DNA from: Cryobacterium cheniae
GTDB lineage: Bacteria > Actinomycetota > Actinomycetes > Actinomycetales > Microbacteriaceae
Direction: 5' to 3'
Length of the DNA: 64,000 bases
Assembly: GCF_004403395.1 (NCBI RefSeq)
Contig: NZ_SOGN01000008.1
Coordinates: 124,001-188,000, forward strand
A program made the position numbers and the translations under genes. This document shows positions 25,825 through 36,464 of this stretch, piece after piece (position 1 is the first letter of the stretch; the number at the start of each line of letters is the position of its first letter). Below the pieces are notes generated by a model. The model worked only from the letters and a program-made list of their open reading frames with translations, was not told where the DNA came from and made no database searches.

Positions 25825-28596
25825 GTGATGGTGGAAGACAACGACAACATCAAAAGACTCAAGGGATTGTTCGGCACCCGCCGCACCTCCCGGAGGGCTG
25901 CCACGCCGGTGACCGCTCCGGAGGCCGTGCCGGCTGCCCAGCAGAATGTCGCCCCGGCGACACTCGAGCCGGTCGCCGCACCGCAGACGACCCCCGTCCA
26001 TACCGACGACGCCGTGACCGGGCAGGCATCCGCCGCCCCGATCGGCGGCACCCCCGACACAGAACAGGACGCTGCCGTGGAACTGACGCCGCCGCCCACC
26101 CCGACCGCCGAAGTGGTTCGCCGCCCGTCCACCTCGCTGGTTTTCCAGGCCCCGGTCATCATGCCGCTGCCGGCGCGCACCGGAGCCCGCCGCGACACCG
26201 TGCGCCAGGACACCCGCCAGGACAGCCGCCAGGAGCAGCGTCAGGACACCCGGCCCGACCAGCGACAGGACCACGACGACGAGGGCGACGAGTCGTCGAC
26301 CGTTCGCCGTCGCGCCCGACGCCGCACCGGTGACGAGAACCGGTCCGGATCCGACGACCCGGCGAACACCGTCGTTCGCGTGCGCGCGCCCCGGGAACCC
26401 GAGCTCATCACCGAACCCCAGCGAATCAAGGGATCAACTCGACTCGAGGCAAAGAAGCAGCGCCGCCGTGACGGCCGCGATGCCGGCCGTCGCCGTCCGG
26501 TGATCACCGAGGCAGAGTTCCTCGCGCGCCGCGAATCCGTCGACCGGGTCATGGTCGTGCGGGCAAAGCACAACAAGATCCAGATCGGTGTGCTGGAAGA
26601 CGGCGTGCTGGTCGAGCACTATGTGGCCAAGAACCAGGATGCATCGCTGATCGGCAACGTTTATCTCGGCAAGGTGCAGAACGTGCTGCCGAGCATGGAA
26701 GCCGCCTTCGTCGACATCGGACGCGGTCGCAACGCCGTGCTCTACTCCGGCGAGGTCGACTGGGATGCCGCCGCCGTGAACTCCGGCAACAGTAGCCAGG
26801 CCCGCCGCATCGAGCTCGCGCTCAAGCCGGGCGACAAGGTGCTCGTGCAGGTCACCAAGGACCCGATCGGCCACAAGGGTGCGCGCCTCACCAGCCAGGT
26901 GTCGCTGCCCGGCCGCTACCTCGTCTACGTGCCGAACGGCTCGATGAACGGGATCAGCCGCAAACTGCCCGACACCGAGCGGGCCCGCTTGAAGAAGATC
27001 CTCAAGGAGGTTCTGCCCGAGAACGTGGGTGTCATCGTGCGCACCGCGGCCGAGGGTGCCACCGACGAGCAGCTCACGCTCGACGTCAACCGGCTCACCT
27101 CGCAGTGGGCGTCCATCGCCAGGCAGGTCGACACGGTACAGGCCCCGGCCCTGCTGCACAGCGAGCCGGACCTTCTGATCAAGATCGTGCGGGATGTCTT
27201 CAACGAGGACTTCCAGAAGATGGTCATCTCCGGCGAGGAATCCCGCGAGGTCATCGAGGCCTACCTGCGCCAGGTCGCACCGGACCTGGTTGAGCGCGTG
27301 GAGCGTTACGAGGGCGAGAACGACGCCTTCGACGAATACCGCATCTCGGAGCAGATCGAGAAGGCCCTCGACCGCAAGGTCTGGCTGCCGTCCGGCGGAT
27401 CCCTGGTGATCGACCGCACCGAGGCCATGACCGTCGTCGACGTCAACACCGGCAAGTTCGTCGGCTCGGGCGGAAACCTCGAAGAGACCGTCACGAAGAA
27501 CAACCTCGAGGCTGCCGAAGAAATCGTGCGCCAGCTGCGCCTGCGCGACATCGGTGGCATCATCGTCGTCGACTTCATCGACATGGTCCTCGAAACCAAC
27601 CGCGACCTCGTACTGCGCCGCATGCTCGAATGTCTGAGCCGCGACCGCACCAAGCACCAGGTCGCGGAGGTCACCTCTCTCGGACTCGTGCAGATGACCC
27701 GCAAGAAGCTGGGACTCGGACTCCTGGAATCGTTCAGCGAGAACTGTGAGGCCTGCGCCGGCCGGGGCATCGTCATCCACCACGACCCGGTGCTCAAGCA
27801 CCGCCAGACCGCTCAGCCGGCCATGGAGCGTCGCCCGCGCAGCAAGCCGGGCAACACCTCCGGCGGCGACAACGGCAACGGGCACCGCGGTGGCGGGAAC
27901 GGCAACAACGGAGGAAACTCGGGGGCCGCGAACGCGCCACAGGCCGACGCCGGCAAGTCCGGGCACGGCACCCACGGCACCCACGGCATCACCGAAGACG
28001 CCAAGCACGCCCTCGCGCTGATCGCCGCCCGCACCATCCCGCGCGCCCTGACCGGCTCGATCCCGATCATCGCCCTGCCTGAGGCGAAGCCGGAATCGAC
28101 TCCCGTGGAGATGGCGGCCCCGGCGACCTCCGACAACACGGCATCCGTCGCATCCGACGATGCCGCAGCCGCCGAGACCAACCCGATCTCCGAGGTCGTG
28201 AACGAGGCCGTCACGGCCGAGACGTCCGCCCCGCCCGCACGCCGCAGCCGCAGGGCGTCCTCCACGCCCCGCCAGCGGGATGCAGCGTCCGTCGTTGCCC
28301 CCCAGGTGCCGGTGGAGCAGCCCCGGGCCGAGGAGCCTGTCGCGGCAGAGGCCGAGGCGTCCGACGACGACGAGCCGGTCGCCATCCTGGACATCCCGGT
28401 CAAGAAGTCTTCCCGCAGCCGCCGTCCGGTCAGCAAGCAGGTCACCGATCAGCTTCTGGACTCGGTGCTGGACTCCCTGCCGGAGCCCAAGCAGCCCGGA
28501 CAGGGGCGGGCGCGCAGCCGCCGGGTGACGACGGCCGGCGGATCCACCGGGTCGGCTCAGCCGATCGTGAACACGGCCCCGGATTCCCAGCAGTAG
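25825..28596 (+). CDS. rne: Ribonuclease E/G family endoribonuclease
   Basis: 923-residue RNase E-type enzyme for rRNA processing and mRNA decay. A low-complexity Gln/Arg/Asp-rich N-terminal extension (residues 1 to about 240) precedes the catalytic core. The S1 domain lies around NVYLGKVQNVLPSMEAAFVDIGRGRNAVLY; the DNase I-like catalytic part has VVDVNTGKFVG and IIVVDFIDMVLETNRD (metal-binding Asp residues), and the zinc-link is CEACAGRG. A Gly/Asn-rich and then Ala/Pro/Glu-rich disordered tail follows from about residue 675. This layout, with disordered regions on both sides, is the actinobacterial type. GTG 25825 or the adjacent ATG 25828 is the start; AGGAG is at 25813-25817. Confidence 0.95.
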   Translation: MMVEDNDNIKRLKGLFGTRRTSRRAATPVTAPEAVPAAQQNVAPATLEPVAAPQTTPVHTDDAVTGQASAAPIGGTPDTEQDAAVELTPPPTPTAEVVRRPSTSLVFQAPVIMPLPARTGARRDTVRQDTRQDSRQEQRQDTRPDQRQDHDDEGDESSTVRRRARRRTGDENRSGSDDPANTVVRVRAPREPELITEPQRIKGSTRLEAKKQRRRDGRDAGRRRPVITEAEFLARRESVDRVMVVRAKHNKIQIGVLEDGVLVEHYVAKNQDASLIGNVYLGKVQNVLPSMEAAFVDIGRGRNAVLYSGEVDWDAAAVNSGNSSQARRIELALKPGDKVLVQVTKDPIGHKGARLTSQVSLPGRYLVYVPNGSMNGISRKLPDTERARLKKILKEVLPENVGVIVRTAAEGATDEQLTLDVNRLTSQWASIARQVDTVQAPALLHSEPDLLIKIVRDVFNEDFQKMVISGEESREVIEAYLRQVAPDLVERVERYEGENDAFDEYRISEQIEKALDRKVWLPSGGSLVIDRTEAMTVVDVNTGKFVGSGGNLEETVTKNNLEAAEEIVRQLRLRDIGGIIVVDFIDMVLETNRDLVLRRMLECLSRDRTKHQVAEVTSLGLVQMTRKKLGLGLLESFSENCEACAGRGIVIHHDPVLKHRQTAQPAMERRPRSKPGNTSGGDNGNGHRGGGNGNNGGNSGAANAPQADAGKSGHGTHGTHGITEDAKHALALIAARTIPRALTGSIPIIALPEAKPESTPVEMAAPATSDNTASVASDDAAAAETNPISEVVNEAVTAETSAPPARRSRRASSTPRQRDAASVVAPQVPVEQPRAEEPVAAEAEASDDDEPVAILDIPVKKSSRSRRPVSKQVTDQLLDSVLDSLPEPKQPGQGRARSRRVTTAGGSTGSAQPIVNTAPDSQQ

Positions 28597-28625
28597 CGAG
28601 AATTCCCGCGGAAACGAAACGAGTC

Positions 28626-28682
28626 GACCGGGCGACCGGCGGTGCACGGCCCACGGGCCAGGGCATCGCCGGTCGCCCGGTC
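28626..28682. terminator. Strong 16-bp hairpin between rne and the DUF4031 gene
   Basis: GACCGGGCGACCGGCG (28626-28641) is perfectly complementary to CGCCGGTCGCCCGGTC (28667-28682); the 25-nt loop contains a nested GGCC-CACG-GGCC hairpin. It lies between two convergent genes and can serve both strands. No T-run. Confidence 0.8.
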
Positions 28683-28712
28683 TCGTCAAGCCCTAAACCC
28701 TCGAAAGCCCGT

Positions 28713-29003
28713 TCAGGACTCCGGGGGAACGTCACGGGCCGCCCGGTCCCGCCCGCTCACCCGCAGGCCGCTCGCGCGGAGCCGCAGCACCAGTTCCCGA
28801 TTACCCACCGGATGCGCTCCCGCGGCCACCAGGCCGTCGTAGCGGTGGGCGGGAACGTCGTAGTGGTCCAGGTCGAAGCCGCGGCGGGGGATGCCGTTCA
28901 AGGCCGCGAACGCGTGCAGTTCTGCCAGGGAGGAATCGCTGACAAGATGGGACCAGACGGTGCCATGCGCGGGCCACAAAGGCGTGTCGATCAACACTGT
29001 CAT
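28713..29003 (-). CDS. DUF4031 domain protein
   Basis: 96-residue cytoplasmic protein. The sequence TVLIDTPLWPAHGTVWSHL and the FDLDHYDVP motif identify the DUF4031 family, which has no established function; the conserved D, H, W and Y residues look like a small active or metal site. Start at ATG 29003 (a GTG is just upstream at 29006). Single gene, divergent from rplU. Confidence 0.85.
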   Translation of the reverse strand: MTVLIDTPLWPAHGTVWSHLVSDSSLAELHAFAALNGIPRRGFDLDHYDVPAHRYDGLVAAGAHPVGNRELVLRLRASGLRVSGRDRAARDVPPES

Positions 29004-29031
29004 CACCCGATTCTACAAGTCCGGCCTCGGT

Positions 29032-29060
29032 TTGACCGTTGCAGCAGGATCGGCTAATGT
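29032..29060 (+). promoter_or_regulatory. Promoter of the rplU-rpmA operon
   Basis: TTGACC (29032-29037), 17-base spacer, TAATGT (29055-29060): the best housekeeping-type promoter in the window. Transcription would start near 29067, giving a leader of about 130 nt before rplU, longer than translation needs. Confidence 0.75.
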
Positions 29061-29195
29061 TGACTTTTGGTGTGCGATGGGCCTTTGCCCCCGCGATCAC
29101 CGAGGTTTTCTGAAAGCGACGGGCCGACTTGGTCTGTTCAAAGCAGTAACTTTCCATCACGGGGCCTCACGGCTCCCCAGAGATAGGTACGTAAC

Positions 29196-29504
29196 GTGGT
29201 TTACGCAGTTGTGCGCGCCGGTGGGCGGCAGGAAAAGGTAGAGGTCGGGACCATCGTCACGATGGACCGAATCAAAGCCAACAAGGACGGCAACGTCGAG
29301 CTGGCCGCAGTGCTTCTCGTCGACGGCGACACGATCACCTCTGACTCGCAGTCACTGGCCAAGATCACGGTTACCGCCGAAGTCTTGAACGACCTCCGTG
29401 GTCCGAAGATCGTCATCCAGAAGTTCAAGAACAAGACCGGGTACAAGAAGCGTCAGGGGCACCGTCAGGAGCTCACTCGCGTTCAGGTTACCGGCATCGC
29501 CTAG
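29196..29504 (+). CDS. rplU: 50S ribosomal protein L21
   Basis: 102-residue large-subunit protein. Family hallmarks [18 protein letters not shown] and the C-terminal [16 protein letters not shown] segment, which binds 23S rRNA, are complete. GTG start at 29196. Followed by rpmA after 19 bases, the conserved pair. Confidence 0.97.
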   Translation: MVYAVVRAGGRQEKVEVGTIVTMDRIKANKDGNVELAAVLLVDGDTITSDSQSLAKITVTAEVLNDLRGPKIVIQKFKNKTGYKKRQGHRQELTRVQVTGIA

Positions 29505-29523
29505 GCCCTGAGGAGCAGAACAG

Positions 29524-29781
29524 ATGGCACATAAAAAAGGCGCGAGTTCCACTCGCAACGGTCGCGACTCCAACGCCCAGCGCCTCGGCGTGAAGCGCTT
29601 CGGCGGTCAGGTTGTCAGCGCGGGCGAGATCATCGTCCGTCAGCGTGGCACCCACTTCCACCCCGGCGTCAACGTCGGCCGTGGTGGCGACGACACGCTC
29701 TTCGCTCTCGAGCCCGGCTCGGTTGAGTTCGGCGCCAAGGGCGGCCGCAAGGTCGTCAACATCGTGGTGGCTGCCGCTTAG
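29524..29781 (+). CDS. rpmA: 50S ribosomal protein L27
   Basis: 85-residue ribosomal protein whose N-terminal tail reaches the peptidyl transferase centre. [20 protein letters not shown] is canonical, with no Firmicutes-type cleavable N-terminal extension. GAGGAG precedes the ATG. It is followed by a hairpin at 29804. Confidence 0.97.
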   Translation: MAHKKGASSTRNGRDSNAQRLGVKRFGGQVVSAGEIIVRQRGTHFHPGVNVGRGGDDTLFALEPGSVEFGAKGGRKVVNIVVAAA

Positions 29782-29803
29782 GCATTCCACATCGGTAAGC
29801 GTG

Positions 29804-29836
29804 AGGGCGGGCTTCGGCTCGCCCTTTGCGTGTTTT
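29804..29836 (+). terminator. Terminator after rpmA
   Basis: AGGGCGGGC (29804-29812), loop TTCG, GCTCGCCCT (29817-29825) with one G-T wobble, followed by ttgcgtgtttt. A standard rho-independent shape. obgE therefore probably has its own promoter in 29837-29916 or depends on read-through. Confidence 0.75.
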
Positions 29837-29877
29837 ACGGCACCAGGCAGCACACGTTCCACGGCATCACCGTTTGA

Positions 29878-32303
<2,426 letters not shown>

Positions 32304-32312
32304 GCTACCGGC

Positions 32313-33575
32313 ATGCTGCCGACCGACGCACCTCAGATCACGCCGATCCTCGAAGCCGCGCGCACCGCTGCCCGTACCCTGGCCACCACGCCGACCGGGC
32401 TGAAGAACAAGGCGTTGCACAGCATCGCCGCAGCCCTGCGGGGGAGCGCGGCCGAGATTCTGGCCGCCAATGCCCTCGATCTCACTGCCGGCACGGAAAA
32501 CGGCCTGCCCACGGGCATGCTCGACCGGCTCAGGCTCGACGACGCGCGCATCGACGCCCTCGCCGACGCCGTGCTCGAGATCAGCCTGCTCGCCGATCCC
32601 GTCGGTGAAGTGGTGCGCGGATCCAGCCTGCCCAACGGCGTGCGGATCAGTCAGGTGCGCGTGCCCTTCGGCGTCGTCGGCGTCATCTACGAAGCCCGCC
32701 CGAACGTCACCGTCGACATCGCCGCCCTCGCCCTGAAGAGCGGGAACGCCGTCGTCCTGCGCGGCGGGTCGGCCGCCGAGAACACCAACCGGGTGCTCGT
32801 CGGGCTGCTCCAGGCCGCCACCCTGCAGGTCGGACTGCCCGCAGCGTGCGTGCAGACCATCGATCCGGCCGGCCGCGCCGGCGCCACCGAACTGATGCAG
32901 GCCCGCGGCCACGTCGACGTGCTGATCCCGCGGGGGAGCGCCGGCCTGATCCAGGCGGTCGTCACCCAGTCGACGGTGCCGGTGATCGAGACCGGGGCCG
33001 GTGTCGTGCACATCTTCCTCGACGAGTCGGCAAACCCGCAGTGGGCGGTCGACATCGTGCACAACTCGAAGGTGCACCGGCCCAGTGTCTGCAACGCCCT
33101 CGAGACCCTGCTCGTGCACGAGGCCGCGGCGGCCAGGCTCCTGCCGGGCGTGCTGGCGAAGCTGTCGAAGTCCGGAGTCACCCTGCACGGTGACGAGCGC
33201 GTGCGCGCGATCTACCCCGCGGCCGTGCCGGCCACGTCGGAGGACTGGTCCGCCGAGTACCTGGGTCTCGAGCTGGCCGTGGCCGTCGTCGACTCGCTCG
33301 ACGCCGCCATCGCGCACATCCGACGGTACTCGACCGGGCACACCGAGTCGATCATCACGAATGACATCGTCAACGCCGACCGGTTCCTGAATGAAGTGGA
33401 TTCCGCGGCCGTCATGGTCAACGCCTCCACCCGGTTCACCGATGGCGGCGAGTTCGGCTTCGGAGCCGAAGTGGGCATTTCCACCCAGAAACTGCACGCG
33501 CGCGGGCCGATGGGTCTGCCCGAGCTCACCAGCACCAAGTGGATCGTGCGTGGCTCCGGCCAGGTGCGCGCATAG
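32313..33575 (+). CDS. proA: Glutamate-5-semialdehyde dehydrogenase (gamma-glutamyl phosphate reductase)
   Basis: 420-residue ALDH-superfamily enzyme, second step of proline synthesis; it reduces glutamyl-5-phosphate with NADPH. Conserved FGVVGVIYEARPNVTVD (cofactor region), the active-site cysteine in HRPSVCNALETLLVH and the C-terminal VMVNASTRFTDGGEFGFGAEVGIS are visible. Follows proB directly and is probably co-translated in the obgE-proB-proA operon. Confidence 0.96.
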   Translation: MLPTDAPQITPILEAARTAARTLATTPTGLKNKALHSIAAALRGSAAEILAANALDLTAGTENGLPTGMLDRLRLDDARIDALADAVLEISLLADPVGEVVRGSSLPNGVRISQVRVPFGVVGVIYEARPNVTVDIAALALKSGNAVVLRGGSAAENTNRVLVGLLQAATLQVGLPAACVQTIDPAGRAGATELMQARGHVDVLIPRGSAGLIQAVVTQSTVPVIETGAGVVHIFLDESANPQWAVDIVHNSKVHRPSVCNALETLLVHEAAAARLLPGVLAKLSKSGVTLHGDERVRAIYPAAVPATSEDWSAEYLGLELAVAVVDSLDAAIAHIRRYSTGHTESIITNDIVNADRFLNEVDSAAVMVNASTRFTDGGEFGFGAEVGISTQKLHARGPMGLPELTSTKWIVRGSGQVRA

Positions 33576-33640
33576 GCCCCCGCTAGACTGTTGGCCGTGG
33601 CGCATCCGCTTGCCTTCCGTGTCCCTGAATGGAGAACCCC

Positions 33641-33841
33641 ATGTCGTTCCTGACCGTTGTGCTGGCTGAGACCGGTCACGTCGCTTTGCCGATGCCGATC
33701 TTCGTGTACGGAGTGATCGCACTCGTGGTCTTCGCCGCGCTCGGCTTCGTGGTCTGGTCCTACCGGGATGTCGCCAACCGCCACCAGGCCAAGGCGAAGG
33801 CCTACGCCGACGCCCACGGCGGCGCACGCAGCGGCCACTAA
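33641..33841 (+). CDS. Small single-pass membrane protein
   Basis: 66-residue protein with one membrane segment ([22 protein letters not shown]) and a Lys/Ala/His-rich cytoplasmic tail ([17 protein letters not shown]). ATG 33641 follows GGAGAACCCC. Function unknown; a small protein of this kind often precedes nadD in Microbacteriaceae (from memory). A possible -10 (TAGACT, 33584-33589) lies upstream. Its 3' end overlaps the nadD frame by 74 bases if nadD starts at 33768. Confidence 0.75.
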   Translation: MSFLTVVLAETGHVALPMPIFVYGVIALVVFAALGFVVWSYRDVANRHQAKAKAYADAHGGARSGH

Positions 33842-34460
33842 ACGAAAAGCTTCGCCCATCGATATTTCCAGGGCCCGCCCACCGCGCATCGGCGTGATGG
33901 GCGGTACTTTCGACCCCATCCACCACGGGCACCTCGTGGCCGCCAGCGAGGTCGCCCAGAGCTTCGACCTCGACGAGGTCATCTTCGTGCCCACCGGTCA
34001 GCCCTGGCAGAAAGCGGATGTCACCGCCAGCGAGCACCGCTATCTCATGACGGTCATCGCCACCGCGTCCAACCCCCGCTTCACCGTAAGCCGGGTCGAC
34101 ATCGACCGTACCGGGCCCACCTACACGATCGACACCCTGCGCGACCTGCACGCCGAACGCCCGGAAGCTGAGCTGTTCTTCATCACGGGGGCCGACGCGA
34201 TGGGGCAGATCCTGGGCTGGAAAGACGTGCAGGAACTCTGGGACCTGGCTCATTTCGTGGCTGTGAGTCGTCCGGGACACGAGCTCAGTATTTCGGGATT
34301 GCCCAACCAGGACGTAAGCTTGTTGGAGGTTCCGGCTCTGGCCATCTCGTCCACAGACTGCCGGCAACGTGTGAATCGGGGGTTCCCGGTCTGGTACTTG
34401 GTCCCCGACGGGGTCGTCCAGTACATCTCAAAGCATCATCTGTATCGGAGTGTGGCATGA
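33768..34460 (+). CDS. nadD: Nicotinate-nucleotide adenylyltransferase
   Basis: 230 residues as drawn; makes NaAD from nicotinate mononucleotide and ATP. The core begins [17 protein letters not shown] with the nucleotidyltransferase H-x-x-H, and [12 protein letters not shown] near the C-terminus matches the family ISST-x-x-R motif. The only standard start upstream of the core is ATG 33768, inside the preceding gene. This adds about 39 residues of Arg/Pro/Thr-rich sequence unlike NadD, so the real start is uncertain (a rare ATT near 33861 is possible). It overlaps the next gene by ATGA. Confidence 0.93.
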   Translation: MSPTATRPRRRPTPTPTAAHAAATKRKASPIDISRARPPRIGVMGGTFDPIHHGHLVAASEVAQSFDLDEVIFVPTGQPWQKADVTASEHRYLMTVIATASNPRFTVSRVDIDRTGPTYTIDTLRDLHAERPEAELFFITGADAMGQILGWKDVQELWDLAHFVAVSRPGHELSISGLPNQDVSLLEVPALAISSTDCRQRVNRGFPVWYLVPDGVVQYISKHHLYRSVA

Positions 34461-35437
34461 CGTTGGGTAACGACCCACAGCCACTGACGCGGCGACAAGC
34501 GCGCGAGTTGGCCAGTCGGAACGAGCACATCGTCACCGGCGAATCCGCCCTACCTGTGGCGCCGGCGCCGCTCGAACCCGCCCCGGCGCAGGCGAAGGAC
34601 GCCCCCGCGGCCAGGCCGCCCGCTTTCGCGCCCCGCAGCGCCGACAGGACGCCGAGCGCTGACAACACCCAGGAACACAGCACCCTCACCCGTCGTGAGT
34701 TGCGCGCCCTTCAGGCCGCGCACACCGGTGACTCCGGCGAATACGCGCTGAAGAACCGCCCCCACGGCGACTCGGTCGCCGCCGCGCCCGAGACGGCCCC
34801 GCATACCTTCGCCATCGACGCCCTGCATGTTCCCGCCGCCCCCGCGGCCCCCGCCAAGGCGCCGCCGCCGGTGGAGTTCCTGGTCGAGGCCTCCCCGCGC
34901 ACCAGGGTGAAGTCCCGCCCGGGACTACTGCACCCGCCCGTCGGCCACTGGTCGCTGGCCCGCGACGAGGTCGACGACCATGATTCCGGTGTGACTCAGC
35001 TCGAGCCCTTCGACCAGATCGTGGCTCGCGGCATCAGCGCCGGCGGCATCCCCACCACCACCAACGCCCTGATCCTGCCCTCCATCCCGCATCAGGGAAC
35101 CACGTCCGGCCCGCTCTCCAGCACCGGCGAGATCATGGTCACCGGCTCGATCGACCTGCCCCGCAGCCTCGGTTCCACCGGAGCCCTCCCGAACCTCTTC
35201 GATTCGTCCGAGATGGACCAGATGCTCGACCAGCTCGACGAGGGCGGATACCGCAGCGACGTCGCCCCGGTGAGCGCGAGCCGGGCCGTCAGCACCCACG
35301 CATCGACCCGGGGAGTCATGGCTCCGCCGAAAAAGCGCGGACTGACCGTTCCGGCTGTCCTGACCGTCACCGCAGGTGCCCTCGCCTTCGGCGTGCTGGC
35401 ACTGATCGTGGCCGGCTACACCCTCAATATTTTCTAG
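34457..35437 (+). CDS. Hypothetical protein with C-terminal membrane anchor
   Basis: 326-residue protein of unknown function. A charged N-terminus ([13 protein letters not shown]), a second similar motif ([14 protein letters not shown]) near residue 75, a long Pro/Ala-rich disordered middle, and one C-terminal membrane helix ([22 protein letters not shown]) make it look like a tail-anchored scaffold. The repeated T-R-R-[QE]-[AL]-R-x-L motif is notable. It lies between nadD and rsfS and is translationally coupled to nadD. Its last codons lie in a 15-bp duplication. Confidence 0.75.
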   Translation: MTLGNDPQPLTRRQARELASRNEHIVTGESALPVAPAPLEPAPAQAKDAPAARPPAFAPRSADRTPSADNTQEHSTLTRRELRALQAAHTGDSGEYALKNRPHGDSVAAAPETAPHTFAIDALHVPAAPAAPAKAPPPVEFLVEASPRTRVKSRPGLLHPPVGHWSLARDEVDDHDSGVTQLEPFDQIVARGISAGGIPTTTNALILPSIPHQGTTSGPLSSTGEIMVTGSIDLPRSLGSTGALPNLFDSSEMDQMLDQLDEGGYRSDVAPVSASRAVSTHASTRGVMAPPKKRGLTVPAVLTVTAGALAFGVLALIVAGYTLNIF

Positions 35438-35457
35438 TGCCATATTTTCTAATGCCA
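35427..35457. repeat. Tandem duplication across the stop codon
   Basis: ATATTTTCTAGTGCCA (35427-35442) is repeated as ATATTTTCTAATGCCA (35442-35457) with a period of 15 bp and one substitution. The first copy contains the TAG stop of the preceding gene; the second copy would supply another TAA/TAG-like stop context. Confidence 0.7.
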
Positions 35458-35492
35458 TCCATTTCGCTTTTACTAACTCAGGGATTCATTCG

Positions 35493-35870
35493 ATGACCGC
35501 TTCTGCCCATGCTCTCGAGCTCCTCAAGGTGGCTGCCGCCGCCGCAGACTCGAAGGCCGGGGAAGACCTCGTCGCAATCGACGTGTCCAATCCCCTTCCC
35601 CTCACCGACATCTTCCTGATCGTCACGGGGCGCTCCGAGCGCAACGTGGTGGCCATCGCCGGTGAGATCGAAGACAAGATGACCGAGGCCGGCCACAAGC
35701 CGCTGCGTCGTGAAGGCCGTGCCGAGGGTCGCTGGGTCCTCGTCGACTTCGGCGACCTCGTCGTGCACATCTTCCACGAGGAAGAGCGCGTGTACTACTC
35801 GCTGGAACGCCTGTGGAAGGACTGCCCCGTCGTCCCGATCGATCTGCCCGCCCACGAGGCCGCGGAGTAG
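35493..35870 (+). CDS. rsfS: Ribosome silencing factor RsfS
   Basis: 125-residue protein that binds L14 and blocks subunit joining in slow growth. The Oligomerization/RsfS fold motifs ADSKAGEDLVAIDVSNP, TDIFLIVTGRSERNV and WVLVDFGDLVVHIFHEEER are complete. Separate from the preceding gene by 55 bases; the pairing with nadD is conserved across bacteria. Confidence 0.95.
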   Translation: MTASAHALELLKVAAAAADSKAGEDLVAIDVSNPLPLTDIFLIVTGRSERNVVAIAGEIEDKMTEAGHKPLRREGRAEGRWVLVDFGDLVVHIFHEEERVYYSLERLWKDCPVVPIDLPAHEAAE

Positions 35871-35942
35871 CGGTGGTCAGCAGCAGGTGATTCATGTAGT
35901 AGCCTAGAGAAGTTGTTTCGGGGAAGTTCCGAAACACAATCT

Positions 35943-36015
35943 GGGTCCGTGGCGCAGCTGGTAGCGCACCTGCATGGCATGCAGGGGGTCAGGGGTTCGA
36001 ATCCCCTCGGATCCA
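35943..36015 (+). tRNA. tRNA-Ala (anticodon GGC)
   Basis: 73-nt cloverleaf: acceptor GGGTCCG/CGGATCC with one G-T pair, D arm GCGC-AGCTGGTA-GCGC, anticodon stem CCTGC/GCAGG with loop ATGGCAT (anticodon GGC, reading GCC/GCU), T arm AGGGG-TTCGAAT-CCCCT and discriminator A at 36015. The 3' CCA is not fully encoded (CCG follows), so it is added after transcription. Confidence 0.96.
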
Positions 36016-36027
36016 CCGAGCAGCACG

Positions 36028-36067
36028 AAAAGAACAGGCCCCGACTTCGGTCGGGGCCTGTTCTTTT
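36028..36067 (+). terminator. Rho-independent terminator after tRNA-Ala
   Basis: An 18-bp perfect stem (36028-36045 with 36050-36067) including AACAGGCCCCGAC/GTCGGGGCCTGTT, tetraloop TTCG, and T-run TTTTT at 36064-36068. A strong terminator; the A-run on the other side lets it also stop transcripts from the opposite strand. Confidence 0.95.
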
Positions 36068-36112
36068 TGATCGTGCTTTGTTCAACTCGGCAGTGTCCGT
36101 TGACACGGGCCC

Positions 36113-36334
36113 TTAGTCCGTTCCGTTCACCAGGGCGAAACGCGGGACATCCTCTCCCTGGATGGTGACGCACTCCGTGAACATGGCCAGGGGGCGCACC
36201 CACAGCCCATGTTCCCCGTAGAGAGCGGTGTAGACCACCAACTGTTCCTCGGTCTCCGAATGCCGGGCAACGCCGAGGACCTCATAGAGGTTTCCTTTGT
36301 AGTGTCTGTATCTGCCGATCGCGATGTCATTCAT
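36113..36334 (-). CDS. DUF1653 domain protein
   Basis: 73-residue protein matching DUF1653: GRYRHYKGNLYEVLGVARHSETEE, then VVYTALYGEHGLWVRPLAMF. The family is small, soluble and of unknown function. Ends close to the tRNA terminator, convergent with it; divergent from the fusion gene at 36465. Confidence 0.88.
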   Translation of the reverse strand: MNDIAIGRYRHYKGNLYEVLGVARHSETEEQLVVYTALYGEHGLWVRPLAMFTECVTIQGEDVPRFALVNGTD

Positions 36335-36464
36335 GGTGCGCCGACTCTAGGCTCTCCCGCCCGGCATTCCCAAACCGTCACCGTCCGGCCTGCCCGCTTG
36401 CCGGCCGCGCACTGTTGCAGCTCACCGTCCGGGCTGACTATGGACGATGAGGGAGGTGGGAGCG

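Noticed and set aside
26434-28689. 751-codon minus-strand frame opposite rne
   Set aside because: Shadow of rne with no motif.
35943-36112. Integrated element at tRNA-Ala
   Set aside because: No integrase gene, no duplicated 3' tRNA end within the window.
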